Source: Paenibacillus_AA sp045062745
GTDB taxonomy: Bacteria; Bacillota; Bacilli; Paenibacillales; NBRC-103111
Assembly (NCBI RefSeq): GCF_045062745.1
Contig: NZ_JBJGED010000037.1
Coordinates: 1-64,000, forward strand
DNA: 64,000 nucleotides
Direction of reading: 5' to 3'
Shown here: piece by piece, positions 50,474 through 59,757 of the stretch
Layout of the letters: each line of letters opens with the position of its first letter
Numbering within the stretch: the stretch's first letter is position 1
Translations under genes and position numbers: made by a program
The notes under the pieces: model-generated
Databases searched by the model: none
The model's input: only the letters and a program-made list of their open reading frames with translations
What the model was told of the DNA's origin: nothing

Positions 50474-52738
50474 ATGAAATTGCGCCCGTGGACATTTTTA
50501 ACCAAGCTCATCTGGTTCACCCTTCTCCTAGGAACGTTTCCGGTTATGGTGCTGGGCGTATTTTCCTATTATCGGGCATCCGATGCAGTGCAGACCAAGG
50601 TCTATGAGAGCAATCAACAGATGCTGCAGCAGTCGGAATCCCAGATCGAGCAGCTGCTGCGCTTAATTGATTACTCCGCTATTCAATATATGAATCAGCC
50701 GGCTGTGATCAATGCTCTCAGAGGGGAGCTGAAGGGGACGGACGGATACGTTCAATCGGTGCAGAACCTGCTCGCCTTAATGATTAAGCTTCAGAGCAAC
50801 GAGCTCGGCACGATGAGCATGGAATTGATCAGTCTGGACTACCAATGGTCCATCGGCGCTACCGGCTTGTCGACGCTGGATGCCCAGGCTATGGAACGAT
50901 ACGCGGAATGGGTGAAGAATCCCAGCACGTCCTTCTGGTCCACGAGTTCGACGAGTATCCAGCTGATTAAGAAAATTCCCGCCTATTCCGCCAATCCGAC
51001 CGGACTGCTGATCATGACGATCCCGATTTATGAGGTTAATAAGCTGATCGGCAAGGCTACCGCAATGGGAAATGTCCTGGTGCTGGACCAGAATCAGGTT
51101 GTATTTGCCGGCAATGAAGGCGGCCTTCTGGGCAAACCGTTTCGCGAGCTGTCCATCGGTCGAAGCGCGTCCTTTTCCGAGGCGGAGATGGGCTTTTACA
51201 CGGCCCATTCGGAGCGGGAGCGCGTAGGGATTAGTTATAGGAGGTCGGTCTATAACGGGTGGATCTATTTGTCGGTGGTGTCGATCGATGAACTGAGTAA
51301 GGAATCCCAGGCTATCGGGTGGTTTACCGTTTACATTTGTATCGGGATTTTAGTGATCGCCCTTCTGTTTGCTTATTTGGGTTCCAGGAAAATGTATAAA
51401 CCCATCCGGAGATTGTATGAGGTGGTTTTGAATTCGCCTGAAACGGTCGGCACGGATAGGGGCCGCGATGAATTTGAATTTTTGAACGAGCGGTTTAGCG
51501 GCTTGCTGCAGCGGGAGTCGCGACTGCTGCAGGAGGCTCAGGGGCAATCCCGCCAAATGGGGGAGTATTTTGTCTTCAAGCTGTTCCAGAGCGATATGGC
51601 GAAGCAGGAGATCCAGGAGAAGCTGGCGATCTTCGGGTACCCGACGACCTGGAGCCATATGTGCGTCATGACGATCCAGATCGATACCTTGATGGGCACT
51701 CGCTTCGAAGAGCAGGACCGCGATCTGCTGCTGTTCGCCATCCATAACATCGTGGCCGAGCTGATTGCGATGGAGCAAAGACTGCTCCCGGTCGTGATGG
51801 GGGATTCCCAGGTTACCTTGCTCGGGGGGACCGAAACCGACGCCCAGCGGTTCAAGACCCTTCTCGACTCGACGGCCCATCGAATTATGCAGATGATCCG
51901 CCAGTATCTGGAATTGAAAGTGAGCATTGGGTTCAGCCGCGTGTTTAGTGACATTAAACAAATCCGTCCCGCCTATCGAGAAGCGTTGGAGGCACTCAAG
52001 TACCGGATGAAGCTCGGAGACGAGTCCATCCTCTTCATCGAAGATGTGCAGCCGGAGCAAAGCGTGCAGCTGAACTATCCCGATGCGATCGAGCGGCAGC
52101 TGCTCGACGCCTTGAAGCTCGCGGATCGGGAACAGGCCACCCGGTTCTTGAATCAATTCATTGCTGCGATTTCGGCAGACGAGCGAACCCATGAGGATCT
52201 GTTCATGTCCTTTGTGCGCCTACTCATGCAGATTCTTCAGGCTGTTAAGGGTGCCGGTGTTGCGCCTCATCAGGTGTTTGCCGACGAGCAATCGCTGTTT
52301 ACGCAGCTCTTTCAATTGAAAACGGTGAAAGAAGTGGAACAGTGGTTCCTGAATGTGGTCCTGTCCCCGTTCCTGCAGCATCTGGAGCACAAGCAGGAGC
52401 AGCAGTATCAAAGCATTTCCAGCCAGATCATTCATATGATCGAGACTGGGTTCGATACCGATCTTACGCTGGAGATGTGCGCCCGCCGTATGAATTACAG
52501 TCCGAATTACTTGACCAAAGTGTTCCGGAAGGAAACCGGCGTCAATTTCAGCGACTACTTATCGGACTATCGCATGACAATGGCCAAACGCTGGTTGGTG
52601 GAGACCGATATGAAAGTCTCCGAGATTGCGGAAAAGCTGAAGTATACTTCGCCCGCGAATTTCATTCGCTCCTTCCGCAAGCTGGAGGGAACGACGCCGG
52701 GTCAATACAGGGAGAACTATTGGAACAAGCCGTCTTAG
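50474..52738 (+). CDS. AraC-family membrane-anchored transcriptional regulator
   Basis: A 754-residue protein with membrane segments at about 13-35 and 283-305, an extracytoplasmic sensor between them, a cytoplasmic region and a C-terminal AraC DNA-binding domain (LTLEMCARRMNYSPNYLTKVFRKETG, then KVSEIAEKLKYTSPANFIRSFRK). It follows the binding-protein gene and is the likely regulator of this carbohydrate module, probably acting at the 56-bp elements. Its architecture is the same as that of the protein at 18522. Confidence 0.88.
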   Translation: MKLRPWTFLTKLIWFTLLLGTFPVMVLGVFSYYRASDAVQTKVYESNQQMLQQSESQIEQLLRLIDYSAIQYMNQPAVINALRGELKGTDGYVQSVQNLLALMIKLQSNELGTMSMELISLDYQWSIGATGLSTLDAQAMERYAEWVKNPSTSFWSTSSTSIQLIKKIPAYSANPTGLLIMTIPIYEVNKLIGKATAMGNVLVLDQNQVVFAGNEGGLLGKPFRELSIGRSASFSEAEMGFYTAHSERERVGISYRRSVYNGWIYLSVVSIDELSKESQAIGWFTVYICIGILVIALLFAYLGSRKMYKPIRRLYEVVLNSPETVGTDRGRDEFEFLNERFSGLLQRESRLLQEAQGQSRQMGEYFVFKLFQSDMAKQEIQEKLAIFGYPTTWSHMCVMTIQIDTLMGTRFEEQDRDLLLFAIHNIVAELIAMEQRLLPVVMGDSQVTLLGGTETDAQRFKTLLDSTAHRIMQMIRQYLELKVSIGFSRVFSDIKQIRPAYREALEALKYRMKLGDESILFIEDVQPEQSVQLNYPDAIERQLLDALKLADREQATRFLNQFIAAISADERTHEDLFMSFVRLLMQILQAVKGAGVAPHQVFADEQSLFTQLFQLKTVKEVEQWFLNVVLSPFLQHLEHKQEQQYQSISSQIIHMIETGFDTDLTLEMCARRMNYSPNYLTKVFRKETGVNFSDYLSDYRMTMAKRWLVETDMKVSEIAEKLKYTSPANFIRSFRKLEGTTPGQYRENYWNKPS

Positions 52739-52759
52739 GCGGCGGAGCATTCATGGAGA

Positions 52760-52780
52760 GACACCGAGCAGGTGTCTTTT
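52760..52780 (+). terminator. Terminator of the carbohydrate module
   Basis: GACACC, loop GAGCA, GGTGTC followed by TTTT gives a short, standard terminator just after the AraC-type gene. Confidence 0.8.
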
Positions 52781-52873
52781 GCTTTGTATGGGTAATGGTT
52801 CGCGTGAAGCCTGTTGCTATTTCTCCGGCGCATCCACTTAAACGGATGGAGGAATCTGCAACGTTACGTAGCG

Positions 52874-53082
52874 TGTGGATAAATGTTATCCACAGGGGGT
52901 GTGGATATTGTGTATAAACGCGGCAATCCCCCTGTAGTCGACACATTGTTAAGCTTTTGCAAATGGGATATGTTTTTCAGCCGTGTTTGTGGATACTGTG
53001 GATGGTTGTGTGGAAAGGTGCTGATCCATAGTCCAGCCCGTCCCTTCAGCTATGCACGGCCGGTGGATAAGGTTGTGGATAA
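52874..53082. promoter_or_regulatory. DnaA-box cluster
   Basis: Within 209 bp there are three perfect DnaA boxes (TTATCCACA on the plus strand at 52886-52894; as TGTGGATAA at 52874-52882 and 53074-53082), one TTATACACA type (TGTGTATAA at 52909-52917), and one-mismatch boxes at 52900-52908, 52988-52996 and 53062-53070. Weaker matches are at 52997-53005 and 53009-53017. Several boxes are exactly abutted at 9-bp spacing. No dnaA or dnaN is nearby, so this is more likely a regulatory or titration cluster than oriC. Confidence 0.8.
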
Positions 53083-53198
53083 TAAAGCCATGGTTTCGTG
53101 ATAGAAAAGGGAAAATGCGGATAATCTAACAGGAACATGAACTGTCCCTGGAAGCGGATTCGTTGGGGTGGGCTGTAGGCGGGAGGTTGAATGCACCT

Positions 53199-55655
53199 AT
53201 GAAGCTCAAACAGATGCAGCGGGGTACTTTGCTGGTAGTCGTATTTTCCCTTCTTGCCTGGGGGACGATCGGGATTGCGGATGCGTCATCGACCCCGTCC
53301 GCATGGGAGCTCCGGGCCCGCAAGCAAATGCTGCTGCTCGTTCCCGAGCTGGATTACTCGCTGTTGGAGGCGGTTGATCAGGATCCGGCGTTATTCCCGA
53401 ACATGCACCGGCTGCTGCAATCTGGGGGCGTGGGGGCGGTCTCGGCGCGTACGCTCGGGAATGGTGTCGAGGATCTATACGCCTCGCTCGGCGCTGGAGC
53501 GCCTGCCGGCAGCGACAAAGGCGCGTACGGACTGAATCGCAACGAAGAGAAGGCCGGAGTGCGGGCGGATCGCTTGTATGCGCGCCTTCGGGGAGTGGAG
53601 GGTTCGGGGGAGGAGGAAGTCATCGTACCCGAGTTTGCCCGGACGGAGCGGGTGACGGGGCGGCTGGGCTTCGCAGCTGTGCCTGGGCTGCTAGGAGAAT
53701 CGCTGGAGCGGGCGCAATCGGCCCGGTTCTTGTATGGCAACGCGGATACGGATAGCCGTTCCCGCTACGCGGCGCTTGTCCTATCGGACCGGATGGGCCG
53801 TGTGGAGCATGGGAATGTTGGTTCGGAGGTTCTCGTCCCGGCTGCGGATTGGCCTTTCGGCGTGCGCATGGACGGCACGAAGCTAGCGGCCTGGTGGAGG
53901 GTCGCTCCGGCGGATGCGGTCGTGGCGATTGAGTGGGGCGATTGGAGCCGGCTCGAGGCCGAGCGTCTCCAGTTAACCGAGGCGCGCTATGAGGAGCAAA
54001 AGCTTGTCGTTTGGCGGGAGCTGGATGCATTTGTCGGGGAAATTGTGGAGCATTCGGCCAGTGGGGAAGGGCTGTGGATCATGTCGGCCGGCAAAGTTAA
54101 CGGGGTGAAGCAACCCGGAACGCTGCTGCCGCTTCTCTATTACGAGCTGGGGATGAATAGCGGGCTTTTGGAGTCCACCTCTACCCGCCGGCCGGGAATT
54201 GTGACTTTGTATGATGTGTCCGCTTCACTGCTCAGCCGTTACGGTATGGGGATTCCTCCAGAGATGCTGGGGCGGCCGCTTGAGGTGGCGGAGGCAAGCG
54301 ATGGGGCATGGCTGACGCTGCGGCAGGAGCTTCGCGGCATTCGCAGCGTGTACGTGCTGCGTCCGCAGCTGCTGCTGCCTTTTGCGGGTTATGAGGCGAT
54401 CGTGCTGCTCGCCTCGCTGCTGCTGGCCGTCTGGACGCCGCGGGAGGGAGGACGGCGGCTGAAGGGACTGCTGTGCCTGCTGCTCTTGTCGCTCCTCGCG
54501 GCTCCTCTTGCGATGCTTGTGCTCGGCTGGGCGGTGCACGTGCGCCTGCTGGAGCCGTCTGTGCTTGTCGCTGCGTTCTTCGCGCTTGTGGCAATTGGCA
54601 GCTTAGCCGGTGCGCGGTATCCGCTTCGGGCGGCCGTCGTTCTGGCCGCCCTGACGGCGGCAGCGCTGCTGGTGGATGGCCTGACGGGCGCGGAGGGCAT
54701 GAAGCGCTCCTTGCTCGGCTACGATCCTGTCGTAGGCGCGCGGTTTTATGGGATGGGCAACGAGTATATGGGCGTGTTGCTCGGGGCGACTGTGCTGGCC
54801 GTGTCGGCCGGCCTGCAGTTATTGAGCGCCGCCGCGCGTAGGGCACCGGCCTCGGCCTTGCCGGCGCCGGCGGGCTCGCCCGGCGCGCCGAGCGCGAGCG
54901 CGGCGACGCCCGAGGCGTCGCAGGCGCTGCCGCAACCGCTCGCCCCGCGAGCGGTTGCGGCCCGCCTGTGGCGCGAGCGTCGCGCGAGCCGCGTCGCGGC
55001 GGCGGCGGCCGTGGTCGCGTACGCCGGCGTCGCGCTCTATCTCGCGGCGCCGGCGCTGGGCTCGGAGGCCGGCGGGGCGATCGCCGGCGCCGTCGCCTTC
55101 GGCCATGCGCTCCGCCGCTCGCTGCCGCGCCTGCTGCGCCCGTCGCCCGCGGGCCCCGCGCTCCGCGCCGCATCCCGCGCTCGGCGGCTGCGCCGCCCCG
55201 CGCCCGGCCGCGCCTGGCTGCGCTCAGCGCTCCTGACGGCGTCGCTCGTCGCCCTAGCCCTGATCGGGCTGTGGTTGCTGAACGCCGTCATGCCGCCCCC
55301 TGCGGGCCGGGCGAGCCATATCGGCAACGCCATGGAGTGGCTGCGCACGGGACGCTTCGACCTGATCGAAGCGATGATCAGTCGCAAGCTGCGCATGAAC
55401 CTGCACCTGCTCGGCGTCTCTGCGTGGAGCAAGGTGCTGCTCGCCGGGCTGCTGGTCATGCTGGCCGCCGTATTGAGGCCGCGCGAGAAGGAGAGATGGC
55501 GGAGCAGCCATCCCTACTTAATGGACGGCTGCTCCGCCATTACGATCGGGGCAATCGCAGCGCTAGTCCTTAACGATTCGGGAATCGTAGCCGGCGGGAC
55601 GATGATCATCTACGCCGCCATCCCGCTGCTGCTGCTGAAGCTTCAGGACGAGTAG
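53199..55655 (+). CDS. Large multi-spanning membrane protein with phosphatase-like N-terminal region, unknown function
   Basis: An 818-residue protein: a signal segment (about 8-28), an extracytoplasmic domain to about residue 370 whose opening (LLLVPELDYSLLEAV, then LFPNMHRLLQSGGVGAVS) resembles the alkaline phosphatase superfamily, then many membrane segments and a conserved-looking GYDPVVGARFYGMGNEYMGV motif near residue 513. Residues about 544-677 are an Ala/Arg/Pro-rich insert of very high GC. The ATG at 53199 lies 12 nt after GGGAGG. It sits directly downstream of the DnaA-box cluster. Function unknown. Confidence 0.7.
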   Translation: MKLKQMQRGTLLVVVFSLLAWGTIGIADASSTPSAWELRARKQMLLLVPELDYSLLEAVDQDPALFPNMHRLLQSGGVGAVSARTLGNGVEDLYASLGAGAPAGSDKGAYGLNRNEEKAGVRADRLYARLRGVEGSGEEEVIVPEFARTERVTGRLGFAAVPGLLGESLERAQSARFLYGNADTDSRSRYAALVLSDRMGRVEHGNVGSEVLVPAADWPFGVRMDGTKLAAWWRVAPADAVVAIEWGDWSRLEAERLQLTEARYEEQKLVVWRELDAFVGEIVEHSASGEGLWIMSAGKVNGVKQPGTLLPLLYYELGMNSGLLESTSTRRPGIVTLYDVSASLLSRYGMGIPPEMLGRPLEVAEASDGAWLTLRQELRGIRSVYVLRPQLLLPFAGYEAIVLLASLLLAVWTPREGGRRLKGLLCLLLLSLLAAPLAMLVLGWAVHVRLLEPSVLVAAFFALVAIGSLAGARYPLRAAVVLAALTAAALLVDGLTGAEGMKRSLLGYDPVVGARFYGMGNEYMGVLLGATVLAVSAGLQLLSAAARRAPASALPAPAGSPGAPSASAATPEASQALPQPLAPRAVAARLWRERRASRVAAAAAVVAYAGVALYLAAPALGSEAGGAIAGAVAFGHALRRSLPRLLRPSPAGPALRAASRARRLRRPAPGRAWLRSALLTASLVALALIGLWLLNAVMPPPAGRASHIGNAMEWLRTGRFDLIEAMISRKLRMNLHLLGVSAWSKVLLAGLLVMLAAVLRPREKERWRSSHPYLMDGCSAITIGAIAALVLNDSGIVAGGTMIIYAAIPLLLLKLQDE

Positions 55656-55679
55656 CCGTCACCAGGCCCAGTAAACGGC

Positions 55680-55751
55680 AAAACCTACCGTTACCTCGCA
55701 AAAGTGCTCCTCTTCTCAGGTCCACTTCGGCGAAACAAACGGTAGGTTTTT
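55680..55751. terminator. Inverted repeat, probable terminator
   Basis: AAAACCTACCGTT (55680-55692) and AACGGTAGGTTTT (55738-55750) form a 13-bp perfect stem with a 45-nt loop ending in a T-run. It follows the large membrane protein gene and could end transcription on both strands. Confidence 0.65.
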
Positions 55752-55763
55752 CAATTCATGATC

Positions 55764-55941
55764 TTTTTTCATCTATGGCCTTAGACATCAGCATTCCAAT
55801 GCCAATAGATGAAAAATTTGCAGTTATTCATTAAATACGATCCCGAATATAGCCTCTCAGAGCGAATAAAGGAAATTTTTTCATCTATTTACCTTGAATC
55901 CGCTCTGAATCACAAATTAGATGAAATATTGTCATCTATTT
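55764..55941. repeat. Cluster of palindromic dispersed repeats, copies 2 and more
   Basis: Alternating half-sites of one motif occur here: TTTTTTCATCTAT (55764-55776), AATAGATGAAAAATTTGC (55804-55821), GGAAATTTTTTCATCTATT (55871-55889), ATTAGATGAAATATT (from 55916) and GTCATCTATT (to 55940). Neighbouring sites face each other and could fold into hairpins. The same motif family is found at 76-150 at the other end of the window. It lies downstream of the ABC-F gene, outside any gene. Confidence 0.65.
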
Positions 55942-55972
55942 CGCCCCCGCCACCACCACCGAGCCAGCCCCA

Positions 55973-58009
55973 CTACTCCAACAGCGCCTCCCACTGCTCG
56001 TAAAGGGGCGCCAGCGCAGCTTTCTTCTCCTCGATCGCCTGGTTGCGCTCCTGCACGGCGATGTAGTCGTTGTATACGTCCGGCTGAAGCAGCTCGGCCT
56101 CCAGTGCCGCGACTTCGCCTTCGAGCACGGCGATGTCCGCCTCCAACTGCTCGAGCTTGCGCTGGCGGCTGCGTTCCTCACGCTTCTGCTGCTTGTCGGC
56201 CGCCAGTCCGGCGCTGCCGCTCAGAGCGTTTCCGCTGCCTGCTCCACCTTCCCCGGATTTCCCTGCACCAACAGCCCCAGCGCCCGCCTGTCCCGCTTTT
56301 CCCGCCGTTCCTCCAACCCCGCCAACCGAGGCACCTCCGCCTACACCGTTTGCCTTCCCGGCCCCTTGCCGGTCCGCCTCGATCTCCGCCAGCTCCTGTT
56401 TTTTCTCCAAATAGTCGTCATAATTGCCCAGGTAATTCGTAACGCCGTCCGGAGACAGCTCAATGATGCGTTCGGCGATTTTGTTCAAGAAATACCGGTC
56501 ATGGGAAATAAACAGCAGCGTCCCGTCGTAGTCCATCAAAGCCGACTCCAGCACTTCCTTGCTGAACAAGTCCAGATGGTTCGTGGGCTCGTCTAGGATG
56601 AGCAGGTTCGCTTGCTGCAGCATGAGCTTGGCGAGCGACACGCGGGCTTTCTCCCCGCCGCTAAGCGCGTCGATCGGCTTGAACACATCTTCGCCGCTGA
56701 ACAGGAAGTTGCCGAGCACGGTCCGGATCCGCGCCTCCTCCATGTGGGGATACGCGTTCCATAGCTCGTCCAGCACCGTATGCCGGGGATTCAGGCCGGC
56801 TTGCTCTTGATCGTAGTAGGCCATATCCACATGGGTGCCCCACAGCAGCGTGCCGGCATCCGGCTGCCGATCGCCGATCAGCGTCTTGAGCAGCGTCGAT
56901 TTGCCGACGCCGTTCGGGCCGATTAAGGCGACGGTCTCCCCGCGGCGCAGCTCGAACGACACATGCCGGAACAGAGGCTGCGTTTTCTCCTCGAACGAGA
57001 CGGCCAGCTCTTTGACATGCAGCACTTCCTTACCGGACGAACGGCCGGCCTCGAAGCGGAACGACGCTTTCTTCAGCTCGCCCTGCGGCTTGTCCAGCCG
57101 GTCCATCCGCTCGAGCGCCTTGCGCCGGCTTTGCGCCCGCTTGGTCGTCGTAGCCCGGACGATATTTTTCTGGATGAACACTTCCATCCGCGCGATTTCT
57201 TCCTGCTGCTTCTCGTAGTGCTTCATGGCGATTTCGTAATCGGCCGCCTTGAGCTCCACGTACCGCGTGTAGTTGCCGGTGTACCGCTTGCAGACGTTAC
57301 GCTCGATTTCATAGATCCCCGTAACGAGCGCGTCCAGGAAATACCGGTCATGGGACACGACCAGAATGCCGCCCGGGTAATTGCGCAGATAGCCCTCGAG
57401 CCAAGTGAGCGTTTCGATATCCAGGTGGTTCGTAGGCTCGTCAAGGATGAGCAGCTCAGGCTCCTGGAGTAGCAGCTTGGCGAGTGCCAGTCTCGTCTTC
57501 TGCCCCCCGCTCAGCGTATCGATCCGCGTCTCCGGCGGGAAGCCCCCGAAGCCCATCCCATGCAGGATGCCGCGTACACGGGCTTCGATTTCATAACCGC
57601 GCTTTTCCCGGAACTGCTCCGAGAGCCTGCTGTAGCGGTGCATGACGTCCTCGTATTTTTTGGCGTCCGCCTGGATCCCGGGATCGGCCATCATCCGCTC
57701 CAGCTCCCTTAGCGCTTGCTCCATTTCGAGCAGGTCGGCGAACACGGCCATCATCTCGTTCCACATCGTCTCGTCGGACTGCAGTCCGGTGGTTTGCGAC
57801 AGATAGCCCACCCGCGTCTCTTTGGCTTTGAAAATATCACCCGAATCCGCCGAAATGTGCCCCGCGATAATTTGCAGCAGGGTGGACTTGCCGGCGCCGT
57901 TCGCCCCAACCAGGCCGATTCGCTCCCGTTCTTGAATTTGCAGCGATATGTTGGACAGTATGGGCTTAACCCCATAGCTTTTGTTAATTTGATTGACTTG
58001 AAGCAGCAT
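55973..58009 (-). CDS. ABC-F family ATPase (YdiF-like)
   Basis: A 678-residue soluble protein with two ATP-binding cassettes: Walker A GANGAGKS and GPNGVGKS, signatures LSGGQKTR and LSGGEKAR, and Walker B LLILDEPTNHLD twice. There is an interdomain linker of the ABC-F type and a C-terminal coiled coil. ABC-F proteins act at the ribosome, not in transport. Unusual here is a Gly/Ala-rich insert (about residues 548-601) before the coiled coil. Its place beside the moaC/tat genes matches B. subtilis ydiF, but the gene is on the opposite strand. Confidence 0.9.
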   Translation of the reverse strand: MLLQVNQINKSYGVKPILSNISLQIQERERIGLVGANGAGKSTLLQIIAGHISADSGDIFKAKETRVGYLSQTTGLQSDETMWNEMMAVFADLLEMEQALRELERMMADPGIQADAKKYEDVMHRYSRLSEQFREKRGYEIEARVRGILHGMGFGGFPPETRIDTLSGGQKTRLALAKLLLQEPELLILDEPTNHLDIETLTWLEGYLRNYPGGILVVSHDRYFLDALVTGIYEIERNVCKRYTGNYTRYVELKAADYEIAMKHYEKQQEEIARMEVFIQKNIVRATTTKRAQSRRKALERMDRLDKPQGELKKASFRFEAGRSSGKEVLHVKELAVSFEEKTQPLFRHVSFELRRGETVALIGPNGVGKSTLLKTLIGDRQPDAGTLLWGTHVDMAYYDQEQAGLNPRHTVLDELWNAYPHMEEARIRTVLGNFLFSGEDVFKPIDALSGGEKARVSLAKLMLQQANLLILDEPTNHLDLFSKEVLESALMDYDGTLLFISHDRYFLNKIAERIIELSPDGVTNYLGNYDDYLEKKQELAEIEADRQGAGKANGVGGGASVGGVGGTAGKAGQAGAGAVGAGKSGEGGAGSGNALSGSAGLAADKQQKREERSRQRKLEQLEADIAVLEGEVAALEAELLQPDVYNDYIAVQERNQAIEEKKAALAPLYEQWEALLE

Positions 58010-58137
58010 GATTGCGTTCCCTCCGTGAATCTGTGCGACGTTCCTTTACAAGTTTACCTGAAAACCCAAATCTTCACTAGTATACATAGCGATCCTGCGC
58101 ATCGTATGCTGGTAGAATCAAGAGGAGGGGAGCAAGC

Positions 58138-58986
58138 ATGCCTGCGCACCATCGATACGGGACCACGATAGGGGCATTAACCGCTGCTGCTTTTCTCTTA
58201 TACCTCCTTCTATATTCCGCAGCAAAGACAAACCAGGTGTCGACGCCCCAAGCTGAGCTCGCGCCCCACGATTCCGTTCGAATTATGACTTATAATATGC
58301 GGCATGCCCAAGGCGCCGACGGCCAAGTAGATTTGAACCGGGTTGCCAGGCTGCTTCAAACGTCTCAAGCGGACGTGATCGCCTTGCAAGAGGTGGACCG
58401 GTATTGGGGACGAAGCGGCAACCGGGATCAGATCAAGGCACTGGCGGATCGGCTCGGCATGGAGTGGCGGTTTTCTCCCAGTCTGAACGATGGCAAACGG
58501 CAGTATGGCAATGCGCTACTTTCGAAATATCCGATTGACCGAAGTGAGTCGATTCTGTTGCCCGGCAAACAAGAACAGCGCAGCCTGCTGGACGCCCGTC
58601 TTCTCATCGGGGAGGCGATCCTCCGGGTGGTCACGACGCATCTGGGAGTCACCTCCTCGGACCGGCAGTCCCAGTTGGAACGCATTCGTCAGCAATTGGC
58701 CGATGATGAGGGCCCGACCGTCCTTCTGGGAGATTGGAATATGGCGGCGGATGACCCGAATTTGGTACATCATTTGCCTCAGTGGACCATTTTACCGCTT
58801 CCGGTCGGAGCGTCAACTTTGGTATCCGGGGATGCGATCGACCATATCTTCGTTAATTTTGACGCGGGCGGCGCGGTGGCTCGAGCTTGGCCGTCTTTGG
58901 CTTCCGACCATTTTCCGGTTATGGCGCATTTCATCGTTCCAGGTAGTCGGTTGCTTCCGAAGCAGCCGAACAGTATGATAAACTAA
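58138..58986 (+). CDS. Endonuclease/exonuclease/phosphatase family protein, membrane-anchored
   Basis: A 282-residue EEP-superfamily protein with an N-terminal membrane anchor (about 10-30). Active-site motifs are visible: MTYNMRHAQG (Asn), ALQEVDRY (metal-ligand Glu), LLGDWNMAADD (Asp and Asn) and the C-terminal SDHFPVMA (Asp-His). The catalytic part would lie outside the cytoplasmic membrane. Substrates in this family range from nucleic acids to phospholipids and phosphate esters; the specific one is unknown. Confidence 0.85.
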   Translation: MPAHHRYGTTIGALTAAAFLLYLLLYSAAKTNQVSTPQAELAPHDSVRIMTYNMRHAQGADGQVDLNRVARLLQTSQADVIALQEVDRYWGRSGNRDQIKALADRLGMEWRFSPSLNDGKRQYGNALLSKYPIDRSESILLPGKQEQRSLLDARLLIGEAILRVVTTHLGVTSSDRQSQLERIRQQLADDEGPTVLLGDWNMAADDPNLVHHLPQWTILPLPVGASTLVSGDAIDHIFVNFDAGGAVARAWPSLASDHFPVMAHFIVPGSRLLPKQPNSMIN

Positions 58987-59025
58987 ACTAGAAACAAATT
59001 AGATCGCGATCGTAATGGAGGGGCG

Positions 59026-59667
59026 GTGCCGTTGGACGTACCGGATTTGAAAAAACAGCTGCGCCGGGACATCGAAGCGAAGCGCTCCTCTTTGTCGATG
59101 GACGAACGCTCGCTTAAGTCCAAGGCGATCTGCGATGCCGCTGTGGAGTCGGTTCTGCTGCCGCAGTTCCGCCATTGGCTGCATAGACGCGAAGAGACTG
59201 ACCTTCCTCCTGCGTTGTTCACCTATATCCCGTTCCGCGCGGAAGTCGACGTCACCCCGATCTTACGCTGGTGCTGGGTATACGGCATTCAGGTCGTGGC
59301 GCCTCGAGTCGTGCCAGATGGCCGGCAGATGACGTTGCATTTGCTCCATAGCTTGAAGCAGTTGGAGGCGGGGGCGTACGGAATCCGCGAACCGAAGCCG
59401 GACATTCCTGAATGGACGGACCTGAGCCGGTTGGAACTCATGCTTGTGCCGGGGCTTGCTTTCGATGCTGAGATGGGGCGTCTCGGATATGGCGGCGGTT
59501 ATTATGACCGTTTTATGCACAAGTGTATGGAACAATCGAGCCGTGAGCCGTTCAAGCTGGCGCTGGCGTATGAGGTCCAGGTTGTGCCCCGCGTTCCGAT
59601 GGACGACCATGATTTTCGGGTCGATGCGATCGTGACGGAGACTCGGGTGCTTCACAAAAAGTTATAA
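59026..59667 (+). CDS. 5-formyltetrahydrofolate cyclo-ligase
   Basis: A 213-residue enzyme that converts 5-formyl-THF to 5,10-methenyl-THF with ATP. The N-terminal LKKQLRRDIEAKRSSLS and the ATP-binding RLGYGGGYYDRFM loop are typical. Two starts are possible: GTG at 59026 (4 nt after GGAGG) and TTG at 59032 (10 nt after); I kept the first. It runs in the same direction as moaC. Confidence 0.9.
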   Translation: MPLDVPDLKKQLRRDIEAKRSSLSMDERSLKSKAICDAAVESVLLPQFRHWLHRREETDLPPALFTYIPFRAEVDVTPILRWCWVYGIQVVAPRVVPDGRQMTLHLLHSLKQLEAGAYGIREPKPDIPEWTDLSRLELMLVPGLAFDAEMGRLGYGGGYYDRFMHKCMEQSSREPFKLALAYEVQVVPRVPMDDHDFRVDAIVTETRVLHKKL

Positions 59668-59757
59668 GATCGCAGAGGACGGACCGGGAAAAATCGAGTA
59701 TACTGGGACTAGACCATTTAAAATATTAATGAAGCAACATTTCACGAGGTGAATTCG

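Noticed and set aside
52874..53082. Chromosomal or plasmid origin of replication
   Set aside because: The DnaA boxes are real, but no dnaA, dnaN, rep or par gene is present, the neighbouring genes are ordinary chromosomal ones, and no clear AT-rich unwinding element adjoins the boxes.
52883..53101. 72-codon frame through the DnaA-box region
   Set aside because: No ribosome-binding site; the frame simply reads the repeated TGTGGAT boxes.
54232..55173. 313-codon minus-strand Arg/Pro/Ala-rich frame
   Set aside because: Produced by extreme GC content opposite the large membrane protein; no domain or start signal.
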